A DNA stretch of 64,000 bases from Thereva unica. Its lineage: Eukaryota > Arthropoda > Insecta > Diptera > Therevidae. A model generated the notes under the pieces. The model did not search any database, was not told the origin of the DNA, and saw only the letters and a program-made list of their open reading frames with translations. Positions 1-11,240 of this stretch are shown here, piece after piece; within the stretch, counting starts at the first letter, position 1; each line of letters begins with the position of its first letter. The DNA is taken from positions 17,125 through 81,124 of the forward strand of contig CATLJY010000097.1 in the NCBI GenBank assembly GCA_949987705.1, given 5' to 3'. A program made the position numbers and the translations under genes.

Positions 1-23
1 GGTTACTGGAAGGGACTGCGAGG

Positions 24-1146
24 TTGGCTGTCGAGAAGAGCATCGATGTTAGGCGTTTTGAGGTGCTGAAAGAATTGTTGGGTAGAGAGTTTGGTAGTAA
101 ATTTTCGATCACCAACGATATGACAACGCATATCAGGCGTTTCAATCTGAGGGGGCGCATAATTACTTTCAAAATCAATAGCCCACCTGCAAATGTGGAA
201 CCCTCAGATTGGATCAAAAGCGCAGTTGTCGATATTGTTCAACACGCACTCTTAGAAGTTTAGCCGGATGATTTCCTTGGTTTTACCTTTTGTGGAGTGT
301 CCTTTATGGAGAAAGGTCCAGGGTGTTAAGTTACAGATCAGCCTCCACACTGTTGTTTCAAAGCAATTCAAGTGGATTAAGTACCAACACGTTTTGCTTG
401 AATGGTACCACAGTTAGACTGCCACAAAGGAGAGGAAGTGATAGAAGAAGGAAATACAGTATTTGATGGATTTATTGAGGAATGTGCAAAGAGAACGGGT
501 ATCGTAGTAATAAAAAACAAGGATAGCCTGTGTCTAGCAAGAGCATTGATTGTTGCCATATCCAAAGTGAATAAGGAAACAGAGTTTGACAAAGTGAGGC
601 TGGATATTGGAAAATTACAAACTCAGTTCTGTAACTCTTGTCTGAATCCAAGACAAATATACCCAATGAAGGTGCCGGAATTCCGGAGTTGCAAAAATTC
701 CAAGAACATCTGAAGATTATAAGATTATAGTGTATAGATATGGTGCTAAAGGAAGAGATGTGATATTTGAGGGACAAAATACTGGAAAAAAACTAAATTT
801 ACTGTACCACAACAATCATTACAACGTCATAGGTTCGCTAACTGCAGCATTTTGCTGTGCGTATTATTGCGAGGAATGTCATGCACTATACAATACCAAA
901 AACGATCACAGATGTGGAAGAACCTGTCCTTGCTGCCAGCAGACTCCAGCATGCGCTAAAGACTGTATCGAAAAGCTGTGTAAAGAATGTAATCGACATT
1001 TTAGAGGAGAATGTTGCTTCAACTATCACAAAGCTTCAGGGTCGTTAAATAAGAAAAGTTTTTGCGAGGTAATAAAAAAGTGCAAAGATTGTCTAAAGAC
1101 ATATAAAGCAGATAAAACTCATATATTCGGTGAATATTATTGCAAG
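24..1146 (+). pseudogene. Polinton DNA polymerase B, N-terminal part (broken)
   Basis: Three successive frames (24-263, 402-713, 730-1146) resemble the N-terminal region of insect Polinton polymerases. The second has IKNKDSLCLARALIVAISK-type residues. The third has LLYHNNHYNVI followed by a cysteine/histidine-rich stretch (CEEC, HRC, CPCC, CKEC, CKDC), a zinc-binding region typical of these proteins upstream of the exonuclease domain. Frame changes near 270-400 and 700-730 show decay. The frame is cut at a codon boundary by hAT-1 at 1146/1147 and resumes at 6976. The first ORF is assigned only by position and weak resemblance. Confidence 0.7.
1139..1146. repeat. Target duplication of hAT-1, left copy
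   Basis: ATTGCAAG abuts the CAGGGG start of hAT-1. The right side (6967-6975) reads ATTTGCAAG, the same octamer with one extra T. Eight-base duplications are standard for hAT transposons. The polymerase codons on each side line up in frame if the element and one copy are ignored. Confidence 0.75.
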
Positions 1147-1184
1147 CAGGGGCCGCCCAGGCGGGGGGGCAGGGAGGGCTCAAG

Positions 1185-1208
1185 CCCCCCAGTTTGTAAA
1201 CTGGGGGG
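1185..1208. repeat. Perfect subterminal palindrome in hAT-1
   Basis: Two 11-bp arms, CCCCCCAGTTT and its complement, surround a GT centre. The motif lies 38 bp inside the left end of hAT-1 and could extrude as a GC-rich hairpin. A related GGGCTC/GAGCCC run lies near the right end at 6930-6940. It may be a transposase-binding or foldback feature; that role is inference. Confidence 0.6.
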
Positions 1209-1275
1209 CGTAGCCCCCCCAGTTTTCAAAATGAATTTCAAAGAAAAATTTGATTATTTGCGCTATCTAAGTTAG

Positions 1276-2948
1276 ATGGACAAAAATACGCAAAAGCACA
1301 CCTTGTGTCCTTATTCCGCCGTGGAACTGATCGATTTGGTCAGTTTTTACTTTAATAGTTTATGTATAAGAAAATGAATTTGGAAATCCGCCTATGTATG
1401 TGTAACATCTACTGCATATTGATAAAACGACTTAATAATTTCTAGCATAACAGTAATAAATAATAAGTACAGCATTTTGAGCCACTGCTCTCAGAGTACC
1501 CCAGACTATTTTTCTCTCTTTCTAGAGTTTGGTAATAGAATCAGAAAGAAGTTTTTTTGAAGTGCTCTGATTGCTCTTAGAATAGTCGCTTGAAGCCATT
1601 AATAGATAATTTGTTCACGACATATATAATTTATAATTTTTATCGTTTTATATATGATCACGTGTGATATTCAAAACTTGTTAAAGGGGATAAATATTAG
1701 TTTTGCAATCAATTCTTGATTAACTTTTAACAAAAATTTACCACTTTATTTTGCGAGTGATAATTGAATTCACTCACTACGAGAACTACGGAAACGACTA
1801 TAATACTAGTCGTAAACAAAACAAACATTATTTTTTCAATTAATCAATAATGAATGAATCATCAAATTATTTTTAACTTGCTTCCCCCCGATTTAACTTA
1901 TTGGGTTTTCGTACTTTTGAATTTTGCGCCAGCACTGGCAGCACTGGAGCTGTGCATTTATGTGTATACATACTACACTGTGGCATATCGGAGTAGACCT
2001 AGTCTAACCACAGCCATAAAATTACTACTACTATGTGTATACATATATGTACCTTTTGTATCTGGGTAAGTAAGTCGAGAACGAGGTACGACTGCTACGA
2101 GTCTTTAATACAAGACTCATTGGTTCACTAGGAGGCTGCATATTTTTCACTTTGAGCGGGTCATACGTCACCGAGCATTGGACAATTCGAGTTGTGTTAT
2201 GGTACTGACAGGAGCATGACAGTATAGTTATGTTACATAATATGTACGTGTTACGCACGCGCATTTTGTTTGCGCACACGTGCCTGGCTGCATTGACATA
2301 CAGTATTGTGGAGTAAACTGGCTCTTCCTTGTAGCAGTCATTACGTGCCAGGGTTCTTTTAGTGCAGAGGATATAGGTACAGAGGATTACTGCGGATCTC
2401 TAGACAGCAATAGTTTTTATTCGTCAGTGTTATACATACTTATTTCTATGCGAGACGTTTTCCATTAGTAATGGAGACTTCTTTTATACTCTCTCCGCTC
2501 TCGCAAACACGTACTTTCTTACTTTTAACCGTCATGCTGTTAATAATTTAAGGTGAGAATAATTCATACTATTCATGTTTAAAAGCTTTAGTGAAGAGTT
2601 CAAATAAGTCTGTCTGAACTAAAGGTTAAAATTTCAATGAAAAAATCGACGCATTTGTGCCTCAGCAACTATTTTTGTCTCGCGTTAAGGAGGTGTTGTA
2701 ACAAAGCTATTATTAGTTTATCTTTCTTAAATAATGAAAATACATGTGTTCGACAAAATGTCGGATGTTGGCGCAGCTCCCTAAAAAAGCGAAAATTTGA
2801 AAAACAATTTAGTGCAAAAGCATTGTGCTGTGCTTAAGCACCATGTAACATAAGTTTTTAATAAAAACTGCGAATAACGAGTTAAACGTAATTTTGATAA
2901 ACGTAACATGATAAGCGCCTTGTAAGTACAGCTATGGCCGTGGCCACA
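1276..2948. other. hAT-1 5' region, no recognised gene
   Basis: AT-rich sequence between the left end of hAT-1 and the inner foldback element. Only short ORFs under about 80 codons without recognisable motifs occur, on both strands. I see no promoter, RNA gene or second element that I can support. Confidence 0.5.
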
Positions 2949-3284
2949 CACTGAAAAAAATTTCGAGGAGCAGATACCCCGTGGAGCGTCCGCTCGATAC
3001 GCATGGTAGCAGTCCCTTATCACTTAGAGTAGAGTGGCCGCTCCTCGGCTATCAAGGAGCGGACACTCGACAGCGAGGAGCTGGAATTCAACAGCTAGGC
3101 GTTTGCTACATAACCCTAATGTGCAGCAGATCCTCGCGGTCATCGAGCAACAGTCCCTCTTGTGTCGGGGAGCTTGTACTCGATGTAGGTTATCAGCTGC
3201 TCGAATTCCGATGGCTGCCACACAACAGCGTGGGGGCGCTGCTCCTCAACTTGAAAGCGGGCACTCCTCGAATTTTTTTTAGTG
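2949..3284. mobile_element. Foldback MITE inside hAT-1
   Basis: The ends are inverted: left CACTGAAAAAAATTTCGAGG, right reversed CACTAAAAAAAATTCGAGGA. The interior is full of alternating CGAGGAGC and GCTCCTCG blocks, so the whole 336 bp can fold. No coding capacity, and no clear target duplication, so I cannot assign a superfamily. Confidence 0.65.
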
Positions 3285-3600
3285 CAGGAGTTCTCTGAAG
3301 CTTCAGCAGGCAGTATAGGCTTGTGAGAATCTGTGAACTACATCACAGCATATATGTCACTCCCTGCTTCTGAAAAATCGTCGAATAACCACTATATTTT
3401 TTTATCAGCTTAATTTGGGTGACAAGCGTGACCAGTGTGCCCAGTACAGGCAGTTTATTATCAAAATGTTTATTCTAACCAAGCTTATTAACTTTTCGCT
3501 TTTGCTTGCCATATCATGACTGCACCCATTAAAACCACATAAATGTAGTCCATTTCATTCTTAAAGTGTTACTTATAATTCCACATTCCACATCCACAGC

Positions 3601-5347
3601 GTGTATAAAATGTCGGATGAAAAGCATTCTCTACTAAAATGGCTGAGACTTGAAAAGAAAAAATTAGAACCCCCGAAGACAGATGCAGAACATGTCAGCA
3701 ATGTTACAAGTTCTTCTCAAACAGAGCTTCCTTCTAAAAGAGATCAAAGTAATGCACATCCTACTGCTATTGAGACTTTAAAATCAATTTGGAAAATACC
3801 AACAAAAATAGCCCACCAGTTGAATCTTACATAAGAGAGACAGATAATAACAAAAATTGTGAAGAAATTGTACAGTTTATACCAGCAAAAAACTTTTCAT
3901 TTCCTAAGAGTGATAATAATCGCTCGTGTCAGATAGTTTGGTTTGAATCTTATAAATGGTTACACTACGATATCGCAACCGATTCAATTTTTTGCTATGA
4001 GTGTAGAAAAGCACATTTTGACAATCCACATTTCAAATGTGAGGATGCATATACTATTACTGGAGTGAGAAATTGGAAAAATGCTCTTGAAAAATGTAAA
4101 AAACATGAGAAAAGTACTTCCCACACAACTGCAATTTTACAAAATTATTCGGCAAAAAATGGAGCCCCCATAATAAACATGCTTGATAAACAAATAAGTC
4201 AAGAAAAAAAAGATGCTCTTTATGCTTTAGAAATTATTTTTAGCTCAGTTTGTTACTTAGCAACAACCGGACAAGCTCTACAGGGTCACTTTTCAGATAC
4301 CGGAAATTTCGTTGAACTTTTACAAGAACGAGCTAAATTTCACCCCGTTTTAAAAAAGTGGCTGTTAAAAAGGGACAATTGGACAAGTTACAAAATCCAA
4401 AATGAAATTTTAAGTATGATGGCAAACCAGATCTTAAAAGATATTTCAGCTGAAGTAAAATTAAGTCCTTTTTTTTCTGTGATAGCTGATGGAACTACCG
4501 ATAAAGCAGGTAATGAGCAGTTTTCCATCTGCTTACGTTATGTCAATGTTAAAGATTTTGAAGTGAAAGAAGAGTTTATCGGATTATATAATGCACCAGA
4601 CTCAAAATCAGAAACACTACACAAAATTATTTTAGATGTGCTCATTCGCTTAAATCTTGATCCTAAAAAAATGCGGGGCCACTGTTTTGATGGGGCGGCT
4701 AACATGGCTGGTAGATTGAATGGTGTTCAACAACGAATACGCCTTGAGAATCCTAAATCTATGTTTGTGCATTGTTCTAACCACTCGTTGGATCTATGTT
4801 TACAAGAAATTACACGCAAATGTGAAATTATTAATGATGCTTTAACAACTGTGAAAGATGTTTCTAACATTATACTGGAGTCATCTAAAAGAAAATCAGT
4901 CTATAGCAATATTGTTTTACCAATTTCAACTTCAGAAGATAGTAATTTATCAAGCATTCGCGTACGTTCCTTATTACCGTTATGTACAACTCGTTGGGCT
5001 GTTCGAGTAAAGGCGATTGATCGATTTGAATCTAATTTAAGAAGAGTTCAAATGACTGTAGAAGAAATATTAAATACACCTGGAGCTATTCGTGATGACA
5101 GAAGAGTAATTCTTAAAGGATATGCTAAACGTTTGAATACTTTCGAAAATTTATGCGCATTGAAAATTTCAAAATTATTGTTTGCTCCGTGTGAAAATTT
5201 AGCAAACGTTCTTCAAAGTGAAAAATTCACTGTATCAGGAGCAAAAGAAGGAGTAGATTACCTCATTAAAACGTTGCAACAATTGAGATCAGAAAAAGTT
5301 TTCGACAAAGAGTGGAATTCAATCGAAATGGACGCAAAACAATTAGG
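3601..5347 (+). pseudogene. hAT transposase exon 1 (ZMYM1/DUF4371-like)
   Basis: The N-terminus starts at MSDEKHSLLKWL (about 3610). Near 3790-3834 the reading frame shifts to one running to 5347, so there is one indel or an unrecognised splice. The long frame (522 codons from 3789) shows a TTF/BED-like zinc region (WLHYD, FCYEC, HEKSTSH) and then a transposase core with VIADGTTDKA, the first catalytic aspartate region. MRGHCFDGAANMAG and FVHCSNHSLDL follow. These are typical of ZMYM1-like hAT transposases common in insects. The exon ends at a GT donor that would otherwise read to a stop three codons later. Confidence 0.8.
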
Positions 5348-5774
5348 TAAATGATTATTAAATTCTTAATAACATTAAGAGGCTACGCTCCCTATTTACT
5401 TTTTCTATCAGCTTTCCAGAATATCTATTTTTTAACAATAAAAATTTATTTTTTGAAGTTTCTTAAAAATGTTATTATTTTAAAACAATTTTAATTACAA
5501 TAATCATGTACACGTGACATTTTAAAACAGATTCTTACTTTCTTGTTTCTGTAAATAACTTAAGGTTTTATAAAAAATCGAAACATTAAAATAGTTCAAC
5601 TTTATACATGGAAATTATGTATTCTGATAAAATTAATTTTATTCTCATTAAGTATACAGGAGCTTATATATAACATTATTAGTAATTTCAAGATTATTTA
5701 TATAATCTACGTTCACAAACTAAATTCAAATTATAGATTCTTACTAATACGCACACATTTTAATTTCGAAATAG
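5348..5774 (+). other. Inferred intron in hAT transposase
   Basis: The coding frame of exon 1 ends with a phase-1 base before GTAAAT at 5348. The downstream frame opens after ...GAAATAG at 5774. Joining 5347 to 5775 keeps one frame without adding a stop, and the two halves are the expected N- and C-terminal parts of the same family. Length is 427 bp and AT-rich. This is inference from splice signals and frame; no transcript evidence is available. Confidence 0.7.
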
Positions 5775-6526
5775 AGTTGGACAGTCCCAAGACTGACAGA
5801 AAAAGGAAAGTTCCCAAGAGGTATGAGTACACAAATACACCATCAGAGCCAGCGGAATACACTCCAAAGTCTAAAATGCGTAAGAATTTTTATGAAGTTA
5901 TTGATATCCTGATTGCTGAATTAGAACGAAGATTTTGTCAAGATAGCTTTATTAATTTAGTGAAATTAGAAAATATAATCTTAAAGTCAGCAAAGGGGAC
6001 ACAGTATACCACGGATGAATTGAAATATGAGTTAGGAGTATATGCTGATGATTTTAATGTAGATAAGTTAAAGACACAGCTTTTATTTTTGCCGTCTATC
6101 GTTGAAACTAAACTTTCCTTAGACAAACAAACTACGTTAGTTTGTAACAATGGTGATAATGTAAGATCGAAAAATAACAAAAAATTTGTATTTGAAAAAA
6201 AAGAAAATGAACTTTATTTGCGTGACGTGGTTAAAATTTTAAAAAATGAGTCTAATACAATACATAATATGTTGGATCAAGTAAAATTATTAATTATTCT
6301 AATTTTAACAGTGCCGGCCACGTCTGCAGCTTCAGAACGATCTTTTAGTGTTTTGAAAAGAGTTTTATCTGATTTAAGAGTGACAATGCTACAAGGTCGC
6401 TTGACTCATCTTATTATTTTATGCGTACACAAGTCAAGAGCACGGCAGTTAAATCACAATCCATTATTAAGGGAATTCATATTGAAAAATGCTGAAAGGC
6501 AAATAATATTTGCATTGCCGCAATAA
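5775..6526 (+). CDS. hAT transposase exon 2, dimerisation domain
   Basis: About 250 codons. It begins with a basic stretch (PKTDRKRKVPKRYE) and ends with the hAT C-terminal dimerisation motif (SAASERSFSVLKRV, then LRVTM, RLTHLIIL), which contains the third catalytic glutamate region of the family. It has no ATG at its start; it opens at a splice acceptor, supporting the intron model. This half shows no internal stop. Confidence 0.8.
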
Positions 6527-6765
6527 ATATAATATGACTGTGATCATACACATGCATTTGAAATTTAAAATTATATTACTTTTTAATGCATAATAATTCC
6601 AATTAGTTTTTTTTTTTAATGCAGACACTGATTGATTACATGTAAAAAATTATTAAAAATGAATATCATATTCATTAAATATTACATATACATATTCAGA
6701 ATATGTGAATATTAATTTGTTACATAATCAATATCCACACCCATACTCATAAGTAACTTTATAAA

Positions 6766-6767
<2 letters not shown>

Positions 6768-6799
<32 letters not shown>

Positions 6800-6832
6800 T
6801 AATAATAATAATAATAGTAATAATAATAACAA
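6768..6832. repeat. (AAT)n microsatellite and poly-T tract
   Basis: A long AAT/ATA trinucleotide run with a few interruptions, followed at about 6867-6885 by a poly-T run. It lies in the 3' flank of the hAT-1 transposase, inside the element. Confidence 0.8.
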
Positions 6833-6966
6833 ATATTGTTTTTATACTTTAATTGATGATTGCGTCTTTTTTTTTTTTTTTTTTGGTAATTTTTTTAATA
6901 GGTATAGAAAATTCAATAAATTTTTGTTCGAGCCCCCCCATATTCCAAAGACTTGGGCGGCCTCTG

Positions 6967-8718
6967 ATTTGCAAGATCTGTAATAAACACGTGGAACAAG
7001 GAAACTTCTGCTTTATCCAACCGGATGTCAGAACACCTCCAACAAAAGACACTCTTTTCGTCTTTTACGACTTGGAAACAAGACAGAAGATTGCAGGAGA
7101 AAAATATATAGAAGGAGAATCAGCTGAAGACATAAAGCTGCATGAACCGAATTTATGTGTTGTTGCAAAGCGTTGTGAACTCTGCGTGGATATAGAAAAG
7201 TTACATTTTTGCCAAAAATGTGGATATAGATTGAAGATTTACCAAACTAATGTAGTGAACGAGTTTTTAAAAGATTTGTTGGAATTAATAAAGGGCAAAT
7301 TTAAAAGGATAGTAGTCTTAGCTCATAATGGTCAGGCGTTTGACCATGAATTCATACTGAATTACATTCTGAAAAAGACAGACCTGAAACCCAAATTAAT
7401 AATGCGAGGAACGAAAATTATAATGATGCAGTTGGAAAACATAAGATTTATCGGCTCACTAAATTATTTTCCTATGAGCCTATCGCAACTACCAAAGGCC
7501 TTTGATCTACCGGCAGTGTATAAAAAGGGTACTTCCCGCACCTATTTAACACACTCGAGAATAAGAACTATATTGGGAAATTACCGGCTGTAGAATATGA
7601 CAGTCCCGACTCAATGAAAACTGAAGATCGTGATAGTTTCCTCAAGTGGTACGAGAAACATAAAAATGAAGACTTTGATATGCAGCGTGATATTGTAGAC
7701 TATTGCATTAGCGACGTACAGATTTTGACAGAGGCATGCTAAAAATTTAGAAAATTGATGTTAGTAGAATGCAAAGTTGATCCATTTGTTGAGGCGACAA
7801 CTATTGCCTCAGCATGCAATTTAGTTTTTCGGCGCAATTTTCTTAGACCGAATACTATTGGTATTATTCCAAGAACGGTATATAGATATGCCGATAATCA
7901 GTCAGCAATAGCAATTCAATGGCTAATATCTGAGGAAAAACGCAGAGAAATTAATATTACACATGCTGCCAAACAAAGAGAAGTTGTTCTGAAAGGAGTA
8001 AAAGTAGATGGACACCCCACATGTTTGAAACATAACCGTGATCAACCTCTTCATGATGACCCAAGCGAAGCTCTAAATCAACGATATAAAGTAACAACGG
8101 CAAAGACGGAGCGCTTACGTTCCTATGGATACGAAGTCATTGAGATGTGGGAGTGTGATTTCCTCAGACTGATGGAATTGAATAAAGACATTCAAGCTTT
8201 AAGAGACCATCCTTTACTGGTACATTCACCTTTAAATCCTAGAGATGCTTTTTATGGAGGCCGAACAGGTAATGTCTATACACATTACGAATGCAAGCCA
8301 GGTGAAAAAATAAAATACATAGATGTATGTTCATTGTATCCATGGGTTTGCAAGTATGGAAAATTCCCAATCGATCACCATCAGTTTCTAATAAATCCGG
8401 ACGTAGAGGTACAACATCTTCTTCCAGTCAATGAAGAAACGCTTATTGTAAACTGGAATTACAGAGAAGAAGCTGCAGAATCTCTAGGAACAGTTAACGT
8501 TTCTATATCATCTTATACCACCGCACAGGCACGGCTTAAGTTGTTTAGCTATTTGCAGCAGCTTGGAGAAAGAGTTTTATATTATGACACTGATTCTGTC
8601 ATATATATTAGCAGAGAGGGAGAATACGATCCCCCAACTGGAGAATTCGTTGGAGATATGACCGATGAGTTAGAATGCTACGGTCCTGGCAGTTATATAA
8701 AAACTTTTACAAGTGGAT
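6967..8718 (+). pseudogene. Polinton DNA polymerase B, exonuclease and palm part (broken)
   Basis: The frame resumes right after hAT-1 with another CxxC-like pair and then FYDLET, the Exo I motif, and LAHNGQAFDHEF, the Exo II region. Lesions: a 1-nt frame change near 7525, and a TAA at 7740-7742 within the segment before the palm. Palm motif A (DVCSLYPW, about 8320) and motif C (YYDTDSV, about 8580) are present. The conserved motif B that should lie between them is missing: sequence jumps in frame from just after motif A to residues normally well downstream. The C-terminus is cut at 8718. The enzyme cannot be functional. Confidence 0.85.
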
Positions 8719-8853
8719 GATAAAAAAAGCGCACCAATAAACTTTACCCCATGGGTTGGGGTGGAAATGAGTTCCATATTTGTTAAGATATATAAAGACA
8801 TTAAAATATGTATTTAAGAGTCATTTGATATTTTCCCTTGCATAGTTAAAGTC

Positions 8854-9333
8854 ATGAATTCGGCAACTGTTATTTTGGATATACAATTTGTCAGTGGAGT
8901 AAATGGCCAGCTGTTTGCTAAGGAGATGGTAGTCTTACAACACGGATCACTTTTACCGAGCTTATACTACTTTAAGCCACCTTTTCCGTATAGTGAATTG
9001 ACACCAAGAGCTCGTTGGCAGGATGATTTCAACTTTAGCAAAATAGATGGATTAAGATGGAATGGTGGAAATATTGATTACAACGAATTACCTAACCTAT
9101 TGACGAATTATTCAAATTCAACAATTTATGTGAAAGGATTGGAAAAGGAGAAATTTATCCGGAAATACATCTCTGAAGCGAAAATAATCCAGCTGGAAAT
9201 ACCAAAACTAGGTAACTTGGAAAACTTTGAGTCTTTCTGTAGGATACATGGAAAGTCACCTACTCTTCGATGTGCCGTTCAAAATTATGTTAATATATAT
9301 TTATACATGTTAGTGAATAAATTTTTTAAATAA
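8854..9333 (+). CDS. Uncharacterised Polinton-associated protein, 159 aa
   Basis: Intact 159-codon frame downstream of the polymerase on the same strand. It has an N-terminal hydrophobic beta-like segment (TVILDIQFVSG), a YYFKPPFPY motif, GLRWNGGNIDYNELP, and IYVKGLEKEKFIRKY. This set resembles a recurring uncharacterised insect protein family often found in repetitive DNA; I do not know its function. It keeps an ATG and stop, so it is either young or under-decayed relative to the polymerase. Assignment to the Polinton rests on position. Confidence 0.5.
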   Translation: MNSATVILDIQFVSGVNGQLFAKEMVVLQHGSLLPSLYYFKPPFPYSELTPRARWQDDFNFSKIDGLRWNGGNIDYNELPNLLTNYSNSTIYVKGLEKEKFIRKYISEAKIIQLEIPKLGNLENFESFCRIHGKSPTLRCAVQNYVNIYLYMLVNKFFK

Positions 9334-9357
9334 AAGATATCTTTAGTTTTATTTTAT

Positions 9358-9873
9358 TCATTTGCATTCAAAATTTATCGTATCAAAAACAAGATTTGCA
9401 ATACAGTACAATGGTATTTCATAAAAAAGTCGAGAATAATTTAAGTGTACATAAGATGTTCGACTTGGAATAAAAAAATCTTCACATGCTAATGTTAATA
9501 CATTTTTTTCTTTACATTTTTCAACAAATTTTCTATAACATTCTTTCACACTATCCGCAGCATTGTTATTGTGGTACATAACGATGTTTAAAAATTTCAG
9601 CATTTCAAATAGTTTACAAAGTTCAGCCTGTCTTAAGGTGATGCTGCCATTGCCAACGGGGATTTTGTGTTCTTCTTGCAGCTTTGATTGATTTGCTGGA
9701 GATGTATTTTCCATTTTGGTTTTTAAAGCGCTAAGATAGCTGTAAATTTTTGTCCATTCAGAATAAGATAGCGATATTGGTATGAGTCCGTGGCGATGAA
9801 ACACTATTTTTGCCTCAAATGATGATGGGTCAAATCCAAGATTTGGACAACTTCTTCTTTTCTCCTTTAGCAC
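9358..9873 (-). CDS. Uncharacterised Polinton-associated protein, 171 aa
   Basis: Minus-strand frame that converges with 8854-9333; their stops are about 25 bp apart. It opens at a GTG codon. An ATG in another frame at about 9908 (MESSHKR) followed by a one-base shift would give a longer N-terminus, so a 1-nt indel near 9880 is likely. The body is helical with a C-terminal aromatic stretch (YVHLNYSRLFYEIPLYC). No family recognised. It sits between the polymerase and the protease, consistent with being a structural or accessory gene, but that is inference. Confidence 0.45.
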   Translation of the reverse strand: MLKEKRRSCPNLGFDPSSFEAKIVFHRHGLIPISLSYSEWTKIYSYLSALKTKMENTSPANQSKLQEEHKIPVGNGSITLRQAELCKLFEMLKFLNIVMYHNNNAADSVKECYRKFVEKCKEKNVLTLACEDFFIPSRTSYVHLNYSRLFYEIPLYCIANLVFDTINFECK

Positions 9874-10052
9874 CAGTGGTCCTTTGTCTCTTATGTGATG
9901 ACTCCATGCTACTCAATTTAAACTTACACACTGAATATTAACCTCTTCTGTTTGAGGTTTTTATAGCACTGACCTCTGCTTTGCATGATTGGTTACAGAA
10001 ATCTCCACCACCTTGTGAAAAATTCTTTAAATATAAATTAATAATTTTATTG

Positions 10053-10371
10053 TCATTCGCTCGAGGCGAATTCTTCTAAAAAAGTTTTCAAGTTCTTTCC
10101 CCTGCATCGTGAATATAGAAATACACAGCAATAATGTCCACAAGTTGCTGAGAATTGACCTTGCAATCGTTTTTTATTATTCAAAAAATTCTTTGAATTA
10201 TTTAATAGAAATCTTTGAAAATATTTATTTACCTTCCAAATGAGTCAAAGAACTCTGCCGAGCCTTGTTTAGGGAAATAAAATGCAACCCAGTGAGTTCC
10301 GCCTTTATGTGCTGGATCTGTATTAGCTATAACGCATGCTGGTTTTTTAGCTTTTTCAAAAAAAAAAAAAC
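10053..10371 (-). pseudogene. Polinton adenain-like cysteine protease, C-terminal part
   Basis: Reading minus from about 10,365: a hydrophobic strand, GGTHWVAFYF with the catalytic His, and FFDSFG with the Asp. After a one-base frame change at about 10,234 an open frame continues to TCGHYC, the catalytic Cys region, and stops at 10,053. All three active-site blocks of the adenain/Ulp1-like fold are therefore present in the right order and spacing. The N-terminus is lost upstream of a 13-nt homopolymer. In Polintons this protease matures capsid proteins. An intron was considered and rejected because the shifted frame is open throughout. Confidence 0.8.
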
Positions 10372-10458
10372 TTATACAGAGGCTCTGTCCGTCTGAGACC
10401 TTCTTTCATCTCCGAAAGTACTGCTGCTACAGACTTGGGCCATATCTCAAAATGTAGC
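10372..10458. other. Unassigned spacer
   Basis: Short stretch between the protease remnant and the tail of LINE1. It contains a poly-A run (plus strand) and no coding pattern I recognise. Confidence 0.4.
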
Positions 10459-10615
10459 TCTTATAATAATAATAATAGAGTTTCCCTTCTTATGAAGAAG
10501 GCGCACTTCTCAGCTGGGCTGAGAAACGTTTACCACGACCACGTGGGCTCGGCTGAGACATGCAAACATAAAAAATTAAGTACCAATAAAAATTGCATTC
10601 GAAACACATAGACAG

Positions 10616-11240
10616 TCATGAGAGAACAAAGAGACTACTTTTAAGGAGATCTTTGTTAGTGCTCACGCTAAAAACATTAATATTTTTATTTACATTAATG
10701 AACATGCGATTAACAGGCTCAAATCGGCCATAATTGGTGATAGAGGAGTTGATGTGTAAGAGCGGTGGTCCTCTCAGATTGTATCGGCTCTCTCTAAACG
10801 ACGCACGGCGCTTTAGAAAACCTGAGTCGACACGTCCATTGAGAAGCTGGTGGACGAAAACAACATCGGCCACCTCACGACGCTTGTGGAGAGTGTTCAA
10901 GTTGAGTAACTTAAGTCGGTATTCATATGGTGGAAGAATCAAAGGGTCTTCCCAAGGAAGGTGGTTCAATGTGAATCGAACAAACCTACGTTGAACCGAC
11001 TCAATTTTTCCAACATGCGAAGAATAGTGAGGAGACCAAACCTGGGACGCATATTCAAGTAAAGGTCTGACAAGGGAAATGTAGAGGTGTTTAGTGATCA
11101 GGGTGCTGTTAAATTCTTTGGACCACCTTTTTATAAAACCCAAGACTAAGCTGCTCTTGGTGGAAATATAATTGATATGAGTAGTCCAGCTTGGTGTCAA
11201 ATCTAATCCCGAGATCTTTGACAAAATTAACACGGGGGAC
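10616..11240 (-). pseudogene. LINE1 C-terminal domain
   Basis: Continues the LINE1 RT protein in a shifted frame: LGFIKRWSKEF, YISLVRPLLEYASQVW, IESVQRRFVRF, and a Leu/Arg-rich end. These are standard post-RT thumb and connector motifs of jockey-like LINEs. It ends at a stop at 10,616, about 140 bp from the repeat tail. Confidence 0.75.

Larger units (their letters stand above)
1147..6966 (+). mobile_element. hAT-1, autonomous-type hAT transposon
   Basis: Element of 5.8 kb with imperfect terminal inverted repeats: left CAGGGGCCGCCCAGG, right end reversed CAGAGGCCGCCCAAG. It has an 8-9 bp duplication and encodes a ZMYM1-like hAT transposase (3601-6526) on the plus strand. CAGRG termini and 8-bp duplications are hAT hallmarks. 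It interrupts the Polinton polymerase exactly between two codons. An internal 336-bp foldback element (2949-3284) and AT-rich filler lengthen the 5' portion. The N-terminal frameshift suggests this copy is no longer active. Confidence 0.85.
1..10371. mobile_element. Polinton/Maverick remnant
   Basis: Polintons are large self-synthesising DNA transposons that encode a protein-primed B-family polymerase and an adenain-like cysteine protease. Both hallmarks are here: polymerase pieces on the plus strand (24-1146 and 6967-8718) and protease on the minus strand (10,053-10,371), with two small genes between them. No terminal repeat is visible; the left end lies outside the window and the right end dissolves near a poly-A/T tract at about 10,370. 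Integrase and capsid genes are not seen. The copy is dead: hAT insertion, frameshifts, a stop and a loss of palm-domain sequence. The Polinton call rests on the combination of polymerase and protease. Confidence 0.8.

Noticed and set aside
10157..10233. Intron in the Polinton protease with GTAAAT donor and GCAAG acceptor
   Set aside because: Splicing would leave the active-site Cys block out of frame, whereas a one-base shift gives an open frame with a family-like sequence through the region.
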